Shown here one piece after another: positions 43,837 to 53,203 of a stretch of DNA of 62,722 bases; within the stretch, counting starts at the first letter, position 1; each line of letters starts with the position of its first letter. Source of the stretch: Acidobacteriota bacterium. GTDB lineage: Bacteria > Acidobacteriota > Terriglobia > Versatilivoradales > Versatilivoraceae. Position numbers and translations under genes: made by a program. Location of the stretch: positions 1 through 62,722 of the forward strand of contig JAJDUG010000038.1 in NCBI GenBank assembly GCA_022826755.1. The letters are read 5' to 3'. The notes beneath the pieces are model-generated. The model was given only the letters and a program-made list of their open reading frames with translations. It was not told the origin of the DNA and ran no database searches.

Positions 43837-44612
43837 TTCCCCTCCCCTCCGGAGCGCAGCATCGATTCCACCTGGTCTGCCTGGCGCCTGGGGGTCTCCA
43901 TCAGGGCGGCGATATAGGGGTGGCTCGGGTTGCGCAGGATCTGCCTGGGAGTGCCCGTTCCCACCAGAACACCCTGTTTCATCACGGCAATGCGATCGGC
44001 CAGCAGCAGGGCCTCGGTCATGTCGTGGGTGACCATCACCACCGTCAGGTTCAGCGCCTGCTGCAGGCGCTTGAACTCCCGTTGCAGGCCGTCGCGGGTT
44101 ATGGGGTCCAGGGCGCCGAAGGGTTCGTCCATCAGCATGATCCTGGGTCGGGCCGCCAGCGCCCGCGCCAGCCCTACCCTCTGGCGTTGCCCCCCCGACA
44201 GCTCGTCGGGCTTACGGTCGCGATGGGTCCGCGGAGACAGCCCGGTCAGGCGCAGCAGTTCGTCCACGCGTTCCCGGCAGGCAGCGGGTTCCCAGTTGAG
44301 AAGCCTCGGCACCACCGCCACGTTCTCGGCCACGGTCATGTGGGGAAAGAGGCCGACCCCCTGAAAGACGTAACCGATTCCGCGGCGCAGAGCCACGGGA
44401 TCGACCTGGGAGACATCCCGATCCTCCACCAGGATCCGCCCCTGGGTGGGCTCCACCAGGCGGTTGATCATCTTGAGCAGGGTCGTCTTTCCGCAGCCCG
44501 AGTCGCCCAGCAGCACCAGCAGCTCCCCGGCTCCAACCTCCAGGTCGACTCCCTGAACGGCGAAGCTCCGGCCCCCGTCGTAGGTCTTGGATGCTTGCTG
44601 AATGCGAATCAT
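43833..44612 (-). CDS. ABC transporter ATP-binding protein, OpuCA/ProV type
   Basis: A 259-residue ATPase with Walker A GDSGCGKTT, signature LSGGQRQRVGLARALAARP, Walker B IMLMDEPFGALDP and H-loop VTHDM. It lacks the C-terminal CBS domains found in ProV/OpuCA, so ionic-strength sensing by that route is absent. It overlaps the permease gene by 4 bp and the upstream isomerase gene by 4 bp. Start ATG 44612 has the family N-terminus IRIQQASKTYDGGRS. Confidence 0.93.
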   Translation of the reverse strand: MIRIQQASKTYDGGRSFAVQGVDLEVGAGELLVLLGDSGCGKTTLLKMINRLVEPTQGRILVEDRDVSQVDPVALRRGIGYVFQGVGLFPHMTVAENVAVVPRLLNWEPAACRERVDELLRLTGLSPRTHRDRKPDELSGGQRQRVGLARALAARPRIMLMDEPFGALDPITRDGLQREFKRLQQALNLTVVMVTHDMTEALLLADRIAVMKQGVLVGTGTPRQILRNPSHPYIAALMETPRRQADQVESMLRSGGEGK

Positions 44613-45466
44613 GACGGTGCGGTCCTGCTGTCGAGGCCGGTTTCCCCGGCCGAGCGGATGACGGCTTCCGTCTTTCTCCTGCCGGTCCCGGCCACTTCCG
44701 CCAAATCCTGCGTCCAGTATCGCGGATTGAAAAGCTCCAGGGAAAGAAAGCCCCCGTAGCCGATGGCATCCAGATCTCTCAGGAAGGACTCCAGGGGGAG
44801 AACGCCGTCTCCGGGATAGACGCGGTCGGCGTCGGTCTGCTCGAACCGGGGAGGGGAAGCGGGAGCATCGTTGAAGTGGCACACGGCAATCGTGCTGGAG
44901 GACAGGTCCCTGATGCCGCCGAAGCCGGAACCGCCCCGGTAGAGGTGAAAGGGATCCAGCACCAGGCAGCCGTGGGGATGGTCGGCCTGCAGCACCACGG
45001 CCAGGGCCTGTTCCATCTGAAAGACGTTGTGCTGGAATCCCAGGAACTCCATGGCCGGACGAACACCGAAGGCTTGGCCCTCCTCCAGCAGCTCGCGATA
45101 GCGGGCCGCCGCCAGGGGGATATCCAGGTGAGGAGCGTCGGGGACCGGCGAGGCCACCATGCGGGCCGCACCCACGGCCTCCGCCTGCCCCAGCCGCCTG
45201 CGTGCCTCCCGGAAGGCGGCTTCCTTGTGGAACCCGCGGCTCTGCATCCAGTCCGTCAGGGTAATGACGCTGGCCACCGCCAGGCCCGAGTCCTCCAGGA
45301 TCCGGCGCAACTCGGCCAGGGAACGCCCCGACTGCTCGAATCGGGTCAGCTCCTCGGTCCAGAGCTCGATGGCCGAGTAGCCGGTCCGGGCCGCGATGTC
45401 GATCTTCTCCAGAAGGCCCGCCGGCCGGATGGTGCTGGTATTCAGGCAGAGAGACCACTGGCGCAT
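44609..45466 (-). CDS. Sugar phosphate isomerase/epimerase-like TIM-barrel protein
   Basis: A 285-residue AP-endonuclease-2-like TIM barrel: WSLCLNTSTIRPAGLLEKID, YSAIELWTEEL, PAMEFLGFQHNVFQ, LVLDPFHLYRGG, HFNDAP and GGFLSLELFNPRYW. Glu, Asp, His and Glu residues at the strand ends give the usual metal site. The family includes xylose isomerase-like, inosose dehydratase and hydroxypyruvate isomerase enzymes. Coupling to a transporter (4-bp overlap) suggests it acts on the imported compound or is simply in the operon. Confidence 0.85.
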   Translation of the reverse strand: MRQWSLCLNTSTIRPAGLLEKIDIAARTGYSAIELWTEELTRFEQSGRSLAELRRILEDSGLAVASVITLTDWMQSRGFHKEAAFREARRRLGQAEAVGAARMVASPVPDAPHLDIPLAAARYRELLEEGQAFGVRPAMEFLGFQHNVFQMEQALAVVLQADHPHGCLVLDPFHLYRGGSGFGGIRDLSSSTIAVCHFNDAPASPPRFEQTDADRVYPGDGVLPLESFLRDLDAIGYGGFLSLELFNPRYWTQDLAEVAGTGRRKTEAVIRSAGETGLDSRTAPS

Positions 45467-45532
45467 GGCGTTTTCCTCGGGGGAGTGCGGCACCGAGCTG
45501 CGGTCAGCTTCCGGCGTCCGGCAGATCTCGGT

Positions 45533-47764
45533 TCACCGCCGCGCCCACCGATCCAGTTCGCCGAAAAGGGAGTCTGCACCCAGCTCGGCTTTCCATCCAT
45601 CGCAAAGACAGGCGATGGGAGCCTTGAGAGCAGGCAGCGGGTCCGCTCCCGGGGTCATGCCGGCGGCCTGGCCGCGCAACCAGTCCAGAAGCTCCTGCAG
45701 ACTGCCCTTGCCTGAACGGGCCAGCTCCGAACGCAGTTGCGGCTTGATGACTTGCTCGAATTCCCGTTTACGGTCCACGTCCACGATGTCGGGAAGCAGC
45801 AGGCCGGCCGGACCCAGTTCCAGGTCCAGGCGGGCCAGCAGTTCCCCGTACACCCGTCGGGCCAGTCTTTCGGCCGTGCTGCTTACCTCGGTCAACAGAT
45901 CCATTCCCTTCCGGGAGGAGCGTCCCCGTGGCGCAAGCTGGCAGTAGAACTTCAGCTTGGGCTCGGTTCCGGAGGGGCGGACCGTGACCACGAAGTCGTC
46001 CATGGACACCCGGATCACGTTTCTGGGAAGCTTGTCCGACTCGCTGACGAAGGGTCCGAACCGTTCCTGATCCCAGTAATCGACGATGTGACGCACCGGG
46101 TGGCCCGCCAGGGTCCGCGGGGGCGAGTCTCTCAGCGAGGCCATCAGCCGATCCCTCCGGGACACGCCCCCCGCCCCGGCCATGGCGATGGAGCGGCCCA
46201 CGTCGGCATAGCCTCCCAACCGCTCCAGGATCCCGACGTAGTAGTCCAGGAGGGTGCGCCCCTGCAACCGCAGCCTCTGGTAGAGGGCCGCCAGCATCAT
46301 GCAGGCCGGAGCCGCATCCTTGTCCCGAATGGTGGGAAGCATGATCACCCCGTGGCTCTCCTCGGCGGCCAACACCAGGTCCCGCGGCCTGGCAACCACC
46401 TGGCCGTACCTTCCGGTCCGCTCCAGGGACTTCAGCACGTCGGCGACATATTTGAAGCCGACCAGCAGGTCATCCACGATTTGGGAGCCACCGGCCTCCT
46501 CCACGATTCTGCCCAGGATTCGGGTCGTCACCAGGGTCTCCACCACGAGGCCCCTCCTGCGCGGCCCCTCGGGATCCAGCATCAGGAAATATCCCAGAAT
46601 GGCGGCAATCCGGTTCCCGTCCATGTGCACCCAGGAGCCGTCGGCCTGCCTGACCTCCAGTCCCACGCGGTCGGCATCGGGATCGCTGGAAAGCACCAGG
46701 CCCGAGCCGATCTCGTCGGCGAAATCCCTGGCCGGTGCGGTGGCCTGGGGCACCTCCGGATTGGGGGCCTTGAAGGGGATGACCGAGAAGGAGCCGTCGG
46801 CGTCCTGACGGGGCGGGGTCCGAACCGGAAAGTTCAGCCGGCCCAGCAGGTCGCCCACCGTCTTCAATCCGCAACCGCAGAGGGGCGTGTAGACCACCGG
46901 CAGTTCGGGCCGAGGGATGAAGGTGTCTCCATACAGCTCCAGGTAAGCGTCCAGGTAGTCCTGGTGGAGATCCTCGGGGATGGCCCGCACCAGGCCCTCG
47001 GTAAGCGCCCGGACGAAGGGAATGCTCCGGATGGCGGTGGCCTCCCGCATGGCGTCCATCAGGGTCTGGTCCTCCGGCGCCACCGGCTGGCTGCCGAAGG
47101 AATCATAGACCTTGACCCCGTTGTCGTCGGGGGGGTTGTGGGAGGCCGAGAGATTGATTCCCCCGGCCGCGCCCAGACGGCCGATGACGAACGACAACTC
47201 GGGGGTGCTGATCACCGCCTCCTCGATCCGAGGCCGAGCGAAATAGGCCGTGATGCCGTTGCCGGCATAAATCTCGCAGGCCAGCCGCCCCAGCGAACGC
47301 GAGGAGGCTCCCAGCAGCGGATGATCCTCTCCCAGAAAGCGGTAGGTCCCGGCCAGGTCTCTGAAGACCCGAACATCGTTGGCCACCACCACCGCCAGGT
47401 CGCGGCGGACCGGATAGACGGCCCGCAGGTAGTGGCAATGCCCCTGGACGGTCATGGCCACGGTGGCGGGATTGAGCCGGTTCGACCCATATCCGACCCT
47501 GCCCCTGCGGCCGCCGGTCCCGAAGGGAAGCACCTGCCAGAAGGCGTCGAAGAGCAGGTCCACCTGCCCGGCCCGGAGGTGCCGCCGGAGCACTTCGGGC
47601 TCGGCGTAGGGCACCCGACCCGAAAGCCACTGCTCCAGGTTGTCGCCTGCCTCCCGTCCCCGGTTCCCGTACTTCCGAACCAGCCGGTCAACCGTGGATT
47701 TCAGTGCTTCGGCTACCGCCATTCCCTCGATCCCGAGAGCCCGTTCCCCCGTCACCGGATTCAC
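45533..47764 (-). CDS. Phosphohexomutase (phosphoglucomutase/phosphomannomutase family), long form
   Basis: The protein is 743 residues. The four domain signatures are present: phosphoserine loop INLSASHNPPDDNGVKVY, metal loop SSDPDADRVGLEV, sugar loop LAAEESHGVIMLP and phosphate loop VTVRPSGTEPKLKFY. It is longer than the usual 450-580, with an N-terminal region of about 120 residues and a C-terminal tail. It resembles long PGM2-type or Acidobacteriota mutases. GTG 47764 was selected because of the ggggagg site 8 bp upstream; ATG 47722 is the alternative. It interconverts hexose 1- and 6-phosphates. Confidence 0.88.
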   Translation of the reverse strand: MNPVTGERALGIEGMAVAEALKSTVDRLVRKYGNRGREAGDNLEQWLSGRVPYAEPEVLRRHLRAGQVDLLFDAFWQVLPFGTGGRRGRVGYGSNRLNPATVAMTVQGHCHYLRAVYPVRRDLAVVVANDVRVFRDLAGTYRFLGEDHPLLGASSRSLGRLACEIYAGNGITAYFARPRIEEAVISTPELSFVIGRLGAAGGINLSASHNPPDDNGVKVYDSFGSQPVAPEDQTLMDAMREATAIRSIPFVRALTEGLVRAIPEDLHQDYLDAYLELYGDTFIPRPELPVVYTPLCGCGLKTVGDLLGRLNFPVRTPPRQDADGSFSVIPFKAPNPEVPQATAPARDFADEIGSGLVLSSDPDADRVGLEVRQADGSWVHMDGNRIAAILGYFLMLDPEGPRRRGLVVETLVTTRILGRIVEEAGGSQIVDDLLVGFKYVADVLKSLERTGRYGQVVARPRDLVLAAEESHGVIMLPTIRDKDAAPACMMLAALYQRLRLQGRTLLDYYVGILERLGGYADVGRSIAMAGAGGVSRRDRLMASLRDSPPRTLAGHPVRHIVDYWDQERFGPFVSESDKLPRNVIRVSMDDFVVTVRPSGTEPKLKFYCQLAPRGRSSRKGMDLLTEVSSTAERLARRVYGELLARLDLELGPAGLLLPDIVDVDRKREFEQVIKPQLRSELARSGKGSLQELLDWLRGQAAGMTPGADPLPALKAPIACLCDGWKAELGADSLFGELDRWARR

Positions 47765-47885
47765 CCTTCTGTCCTCCCCGCCGTTCCCGTCACGGCCTGA
47801 ACTGGCGGCTGGCCCATCCCGCCGCCGCAGCCGCCTGAGTATACCGCAACCGGGGTGAGCCCGCATTTGTCACCAGTCCGCCGTC

Positions 47886-47909
47886 AGGCCTGTCCCTTTC
47901 CACAGGCCT
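47886..47909. promoter_or_regulatory. 8-bp-arm inverted repeat between divergent genes, possible operator
   Basis: Arms aggcctgt (47886-47893) and acaggcct (47902-47909) surround an 8-bp loop in the gap between the mutase and ThDP-enzyme genes. No T-tract follows, so a terminator is unlikely. Confidence 0.4.
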
Positions 47910-47930
47910 CCTGGCCGTCCGGGGGTAGGA

Positions 47931-47936
47931 TATAAT
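47931..47936 (+). promoter_or_regulatory. Possible -10 box of the ThDP-enzyme gene
   Basis: TATAAT lies 77 bp upstream of ATG 48013 and just downstream of an inverted repeat. The -35 is not convincing. Confidence 0.35.
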
Positions 47937-48012
47937 TCCCGATCCCGCTTCAGCCGGACCGATACCCGAAGTGGACCGGCAGCGGAAGGCGACCCCTGGA
48001 AAGGAGATTCCC

Positions 48013-49663
48013 ATGACCGGCGGTCAGGCCCTGGTTCGGTCCCTGGAAGCCCACGGAGTCACCACCGTCTTCGGCATCCCGGGCACTCACAACCTGGCGG
48101 TTTACGACGCTCTGCTGGACAGCCCCATCCTCCACGTCAGCGCCCGTCACGAACAGGGGGCGGCCTTCATGGCCGACGGGTACGCCCGGGCCAGTGGAGA
48201 AGTCGGCGTCTGCCTCAGCACCACCGGACCGGCGGCCCTCAACACCCTGACCCCGCTGGGCACCGCCTACAGCGACTCCTCCCGGGTCCTGTGCGTCGCC
48301 AGCCAGATCCAGGCGGAATTCCTCGGCAGGGAAAAAGGCCTGCTGCACGAGTGCGCCGGCCAGTCGGGAGGCTTCCGGGCAGTCACCAAGTGGTGGCAGC
48401 AGGCCACTACGGTGGAATCCATCCCCTGGCTGGTTCGAGAGGCTTTCGCCCAGTTGGGTTCGGGGCGGCCGCGGCCGGCCGCCCTCGAGATTACCTGCGA
48501 CGTGCTGGACTCCGAAGGCCAGCCCGCCCTGCCCGCGCCCCTGGAGACGGAGCCGGAGCAACCCGGGCAGGAAGAACTCTCCAGGGCCTGCCAAATGCTG
48601 GAGAAGGCTCGCCGGCCGGTTATCTGGGCCGGGGGCGGAGTCATCCGCGCCGGCGCCTCGACCGCCCTGACCCTCTTGGCGGAGCGGCTGCAAGCGCCGG
48701 TCTTCACCACCACCCTGGGAAAGGGAGCCATCCCCGAAGACCATCCCCTCTCCGCCGGCAACACCCTGCTCCACCCGGCTGGGCGAGCCTACCTCCGGAC
48801 CTGCGACCTGGTTCTAGCGGTGGGAACCCGGTTGAAGGAGATCGAGACCGAACGCTGGCGCCTGAAGCTGCCGGAGCGGCTGATTCACATCGACATCGAC
48901 CCCGCCGAGATCGGCCGCAACTACGAGGTGAGCGCGGCCGTGGTCGGCCACGCCAGGCCGGCGCTGGAAGGTCTGCTGGAACTGTCCCGAGAGGCGGCGC
49001 GTTCCGGGGACCGCGCCCGGGAGATCGAGGAGCTGGGCGACAGGATATGGAGCGAATGCCGGCAACGGGCGCCGGCGGCGGTGGACCTGGTGGATTGCTT
49101 GAGAGCGGCGCTTCCCCGGGAGAGCATCCTGGTCTGCGACCTGACCGCGGCCGCCACCTGGTGCCACCACCTGCTGGAGGTCTACCAGCCGGCTGCCTTC
49201 CACAGCCCCTGGGGATTCTGCACCCTGGGATTCGGACTGCCCGCGGCCATCGGAGCCGGGCTGGCCCAGCCACGGCGCCCGGTGGTGCTGCTGTCGGCTG
49301 CTGTCGGGGGATGGAGGGTTTCTCTTCAACTGCCAGGAGCTGGCCACGGCGGTCGAGTGCGGACTGCCGTTGGTGATGATGGTCTTCAACGACAAGGGCT
49401 ACGGAGTGCTGCGGCCTCAGCAGATGGCCCGCTATGGCCGCACCCATGGGGTCGACCTGGTCAACCCCGACTTCACGGCCCTGGCCAGGGCCTTTGGAGC
49501 CGCCGCCCTGCGGGTGGAGCGCCTGGAGGATCTGTCCCGAAACCTCTCGGAGGCGCTGCGGCAGCCAGGGCCCTGCCTGGTCGAGGTGACGGCCCAGATT
49601 CCCTGGCCGCCCATAGAGACCACCGCCGGCATGTTCGCCCAGGCGGAAGTGTCCACCCAATGA
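48013..49663 (+). pseudogene. Acetolactate-synthase-like ThDP enzyme, frameshifted at the GDG motif
   Basis: Residues 1-425 read as a thiamine-diphosphate enzyme: FGIPGTHNLAVYDAL, the catalytic Glu in ARHEQGAAFMADGYARASG, a central Rossmann-like domain and PWGFCTLGFGLPAAIGAGLA. At 49288-49307 the 10-mer ctgctgtcgg is tandemly duplicated. Deleting one copy restores VVLLSGDGGFLFNCQELATA and then MMVFNDKGYGVLRPQQ, the cofactor-binding motif, through to the stop at 49663. Without the repair the frame runs on to 49749 without family sequence. ATG 48013 follows aaaggagattccc. Substrate could be pyruvate or another 2-oxoacid. Confidence 0.8.
49288..49307. repeat. 10-bp tandem duplication causing frameshift
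   Basis: The 10-mer ctgctgtcgg occurs twice in a row within the ThDP-enzyme gene. One copy fits the conserved GDG motif, two break it. Confidence 0.9.
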
Positions 49664-49819
49664 GCCCAACTCATGGACGGTCGAGAGGGCCTGAATCAAA
49701 CCCCTTGCGGCCGGTGGCTGGAAGCCGGTTCAAAGTCGAGCTCCAATGAACAGTATTGGGGCCAAGAGAGTTGTCCGATACAAGATGATCCTGAGAACAC
49801 AGCGATCGGAAAGGAACCA

Positions 49820-51670
49820 GTGACCAAGATGCGATCCAGCATTTGCGTAGGGCATTCAATGGCCGGGAAATTGCTCCACATGCTTGGTCCTGCTTTCTGT
49901 ATCGTTTACTTTCTATGGCTTGCAGAGGACGGGTTGAGGTCCTTCTTCACGCGCGACGATGCGCTGAACCTGGCTTATCTGCACGGCTATTTCCATGTTC
50001 CGCTTGTTGAAATCTTTCAGCAGGCTCTGACCGTCGCCACAGAAGGCTTCAGACCGGTCGGCGGACTATTCTACCGTCTGATGTACTCGGTATTCGGTTT
50101 TGATCCTTATCCGTTTCGCGTTGCGGCGTTTACTTTGATGGCGGTAAATCTCTTGTTGGCATACGATCTTGCAGGCATTCTCACCCGCTCGCGTGAAGCA
50201 GCTTTTATTGCAGCGTTTTTGCTTGGCTACAACGCTTCTTTTGCGGAATTGTATCAGAGCACTGGGACCATTTACGACATCTTGTGCTTCGGGTTTTTCG
50301 TAGCCTCGTTTCGCGTCTACGTAGGCGGCCGCCAGAGCCCTGAGAGCCTCGGGCTGAAAAAAATTGCCTGTGTTTCGGTTCTTTATGGCTGCGCTTTAGG
50401 ATCGAAGGAGATGGCTGTCTCTTTCCCCGCCGCGTTGGTCCTGTATGAGTTGATTTATCACCCGAATCAGTTTCGCCGCAGGAACATCCTCACGAACTTG
50501 TTCAAGCCGCACTTTCTGTTGATTGTGGGCCTTGCGGTTCTGACAGCGCTTTACTCGGCCGTCAAGTTATTGTCGGAGAATCCATTGGGCGGACATTCAG
50601 GCTACACTCCCGAGCTTTCTCTTGCCCAGTTCTCAATCGCACTGAATCACTATTTGCCCAGATGGCTATATTGGCCCACTCTTGACCAGACCGGGACGCT
50701 TGTATTGGTATCGGCAGCGGGAGCCATTGCTTTCTTGACTCGTGTGAGGGAACTCAAATTCGGCGCCTGCTTCGTCATCGTGGCTTTGCTGCCGATAGCA
50801 TTTATCCTGCCCCGAGGAGGCTTTGCTTTTTATCTGCCCGCGCTGGGCTGCGGGATATTTCTTGGTGCTGCCGTATCTCACCTGCTAAGGCGAATGTTCA
50901 GCATGGCTGAAGCTGCAGCAGAATCGCTCCGCCGTCAAGACCTGATGTTCATGGCCTTGCGTGCCGTTCCCTTGTTGGGCCTGGTCTTGGCGTTGACTCC
51001 GATTCACAGGGCTGCGGCCAAGGAAACTCCAAGAATGTCCTACGATGATTACTCTCGGCAGATCGTTTCCGATTTACAAGGCATGCACTCTTTTTTCCCC
51101 GATAAATCAATGTTGTATTTCGATAATGATCCTTACCCGGCAAACTACTACAATGCGTTGCTTTACTTAATTCAACTGGCATACGACAATCCAACGCTCC
51201 GCGTACGCCGACGAAAAGTCATTGGCTTCCATCCGTCCGAACTGTCCGAAGACCAACGGTTCTTTCACTTCACATTCCGAGAGGGACGAGTGGAGCCTTT
51301 TCTTGAGCCACTACCGACTATTGATCCTTCCCAAAAAGCTGTGCGGCTAGTATTTCGTCCCGAGGTTGGCAGAGCGGGAGAAAACATTTCGGTTCAAGCC
51401 GAAGAGCTTGCTGAGAACACAATCGATATCTATTGGGGTTGGAATCAAAACATAGTCAACAGTCGATTTAGTGAGAGATACGTGGTTGGCATGTCGCCGA
51501 AATGGTGTTCGTTCGACGAAGAAGGACTCTGCACCGCCCCAAAGTTTTTTGGCAGCGGGACGGCGGTGCCCAAAATCTTCCCGCAGAGCCGCATTGAGAT
51601 TTTATCCATTCGAGAATCTGGGGAAGTGTCATGGCAGGCGGCTACCGGAGTTTTCGAAGTAATGAGATAG
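49820..51670 (+). CDS. Polytopic membrane protein, glycosyltransferase-C-like
   Basis: A 616-residue protein with about ten hydrophobic segments in residues 15-440. An Asp pair after the first helix (FFTRDDALNLAYLHG) and a tetratrico-free soluble C-terminal domain of about 170 residues follow the layout of GT-C/ArnT/PMT-like enzymes or of related uncharacterised membrane proteins. Catalysis is unproven. Its G+C and codon use are visibly lower than those of both neighbours, suggesting a transferred gene. GTG 49820 follows aaagga; ATG 49829 and ATG 49673 are alternatives. No partner genes of surface-glycan synthesis lie beside it. Confidence 0.65.
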   Translation: MTKMRSSICVGHSMAGKLLHMLGPAFCIVYFLWLAEDGLRSFFTRDDALNLAYLHGYFHVPLVEIFQQALTVATEGFRPVGGLFYRLMYSVFGFDPYPFRVAAFTLMAVNLLLAYDLAGILTRSREAAFIAAFLLGYNASFAELYQSTGTIYDILCFGFFVASFRVYVGGRQSPESLGLKKIACVSVLYGCALGSKEMAVSFPAALVLYELIYHPNQFRRRNILTNLFKPHFLLIVGLAVLTALYSAVKLLSENPLGGHSGYTPELSLAQFSIALNHYLPRWLYWPTLDQTGTLVLVSAAGAIAFLTRVRELKFGACFVIVALLPIAFILPRGGFAFYLPALGCGIFLGAAVSHLLRRMFSMAEAAAESLRRQDLMFMALRAVPLLGLVLALTPIHRAAAKETPRMSYDDYSRQIVSDLQGMHSFFPDKSMLYFDNDPYPANYYNALLYLIQLAYDNPTLRVRRRKVIGFHPSELSEDQRFFHFTFREGRVEPFLEPLPTIDPSQKAVRLVFRPEVGRAGENISVQAEELAENTIDIYWGWNQNIVNSRFSERYVVGMSPKWCSFDEEGLCTAPKFFGSGTAVPKIFPQSRIEILSIRESGEVSWQAATGVFEVMR

Positions 51671-51821
51671 CTGAGGGCTTGTGAAGTTACTTGGCGGCTC
51701 CAGCTTTGGATACCCGATTCCTCAAAAGCGGTTCGACCGGACTTGGCCCCTGCTCCCGACAGGCCATGAACCTCCCTTGTTTCACTCTCGTGGGATCCGC
51801 CCGCCGGGGTGGCAGCCCGGA

Positions 51822-52685
51822 TCACTGGGAACCGCCGCTTGCCGGCGCCGGCTTGGCTTTCTTGGGGGGCGTGGCTGAAACTCCTTCCAGGCCGCCGCTG
51901 ACCCTGAGGACTTCTCCCGTGATCCAGCTTGCCGCCGGACTGCAGAGGAAGGCCACTCCCCGAGCGATCTCTTGAGGTTCTCCCCAGCGTCCCAGGGGAA
52001 TCGACCTGGCCACCCGCCGGATGATCTCCTCCTCCGATATATTCAGGCTTAGGGCCCGCTCCGCCATATTCTGCCGGTTGAAGTCGGTGTAGACGGGCCC
52101 GGGACTCACGGCGTTGACCCGCACCCCATAGGGAGCCAGCTCCAGGGCCAGCGTCCGGGTCAGGGCGATCACCCCGGCCTTGGCGGCATTGTAGGCCGCC
52201 ACCAGGGCGGCCGGGCTCTGCCCGTTCACCGAAGCCATGTTGACGATGGCGCCCGACTCCTGCCGCTGCATGGCCGCAGCCGCCGAGCGGCAACAGTAGA
52301 AGGTCCCGGTCAGGGTCACCGCCAGCACCCGGTCCCACTCCCGGTCGCCCAACTCGGCCACCTCGGTGACCGATTGCCGCGAGCCGGCATTGTTGACCAG
52401 GATGTCGATCCTTCCCCGCTTGCCCACAATAACCTCGAAAAACTTCCTGACGGCCCGGCTGTCGGTAATGTCCAGGGCAGCGGGTTCCGCCCGCAGTCCC
52501 TTTTCCCCCAGCCCGGCGGCCGCCTTCCGGACCTTCTCCGCTTGCACGTCGGCCATGGTCACATGGGCGCCCCGCCGGCCCAGCTCCTCGGCGATGGCCA
52601 GACCCAGCCCCTGGGCGGCTCCGGTGACCACGGCATTCAGGCCCTCCAGGCGGCCTTCCGGGAAATCAGCAGCAGTATCGATCAT
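51822..52685 (-). CDS. Classical SDR-family oxidoreductase
   Basis: A 287-residue Rossmann oxidoreductase with cofactor motif VVTGAAQGLGLAIAEEL, DILVNNAGSRQS, catalytic Ser in VNMASVNGQ and YNAAK, and the PGPVYTDFN segment. An acidic residue (ADVQ) after the second strand favours NAD over NADP. C-terminal extension PPKKAKPAPASGGSQ is unusual and probably disordered. Substrate unknown; it is isolated from other metabolic genes by low-G+C and repeat regions. Confidence 0.9.
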   Translation of the reverse strand: MIDTAADFPEGRLEGLNAVVTGAAQGLGLAIAEELGRRGAHVTMADVQAEKVRKAAAGLGEKGLRAEPAALDITDSRAVRKFFEVIVGKRGRIDILVNNAGSRQSVTEVAELGDREWDRVLAVTLTGTFYCCRSAAAAMQRQESGAIVNMASVNGQSPAALVAAYNAAKAGVIALTRTLALELAPYGVRVNAVSPGPVYTDFNRQNMAERALSLNISEEEIIRRVARSIPLGRWGEPQEIARGVAFLCSPAASWITGEVLRVSGGLEGVSATPPKKAKPAPASGGSQ

Positions 52686-53203
52686 GATTCACCCTCAAGT
52701 GGAAAAGTAGACGGAGTATAGCACTGCGGGTGTGACGGCAGGGAAGCCGGCGCCGCCCCCACCGCATTAGCCTGCGGCTAATCACTCTCCCTGAGGGGAG
52801 TCGGCTTTTAACCGGCGCCTTGCCCGATTCCTGGGCGGGGTGTAAACCATGGTCCCGTATTCTTGTGTCGTTGATGGCCCACCCGGGAACGCGGGCGTCC
52901 CGCCCGCACATTAGCCCGGCACAGCCTTGGCCGACTCCGCCACTGGGATGGAACGGTAACGGGGCCTTGCCCTTCATTGGGACTGGCCATCGCAGTTCAC
53001 GCCGGCAGGGTGGCTGCCTGCCGGCAACGTCGCGCTGGCGCTCCACCACCTCCAGCGAGGAATAAGGATGCGGGCGGGACGCCCCGTTCCCGGGTGGGGC
53101 GCAGGACGCAGGACGCCAGCTCGTTACCTGCGCTCGCCTGCTCTTGCCAGTCCCGCCGGATTGCTTTAGTCTCTGCACCGAGTCCGTAAGGCGCGCCCGA
53201 ACC
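52686..53203. other. Long intergenic region with inverted repeats, no gene
   Basis: About 518 bp without a gene. It is dominated by an inverted pair of 32-bp repeats (52877-52908 and 53069-53100) and shorter hairpins such as tgccggcaggg around 53000-53025. Confidence 0.6.
52877..53100. repeat. Imperfect 32-bp inverted repeats (cccgggaacgcgggcgtccc type)
   Basis: The left arm (52877-52908) and reverse complement of the right arm (53069-53100) differ by two small indels. The interior of about 160 bp has no gene. The gggacgcccgcgttccc phrase recurs in many bacterial genomes of this type, so a MITE-like or REP-like origin is plausible. Confidence 0.7.

Noticed and set aside
45737-47800. Very long plus-strand frame opposite the phosphohexomutase
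   Set aside because: Antisense shadow; residues are His/Gly/Gln-rich without domains.
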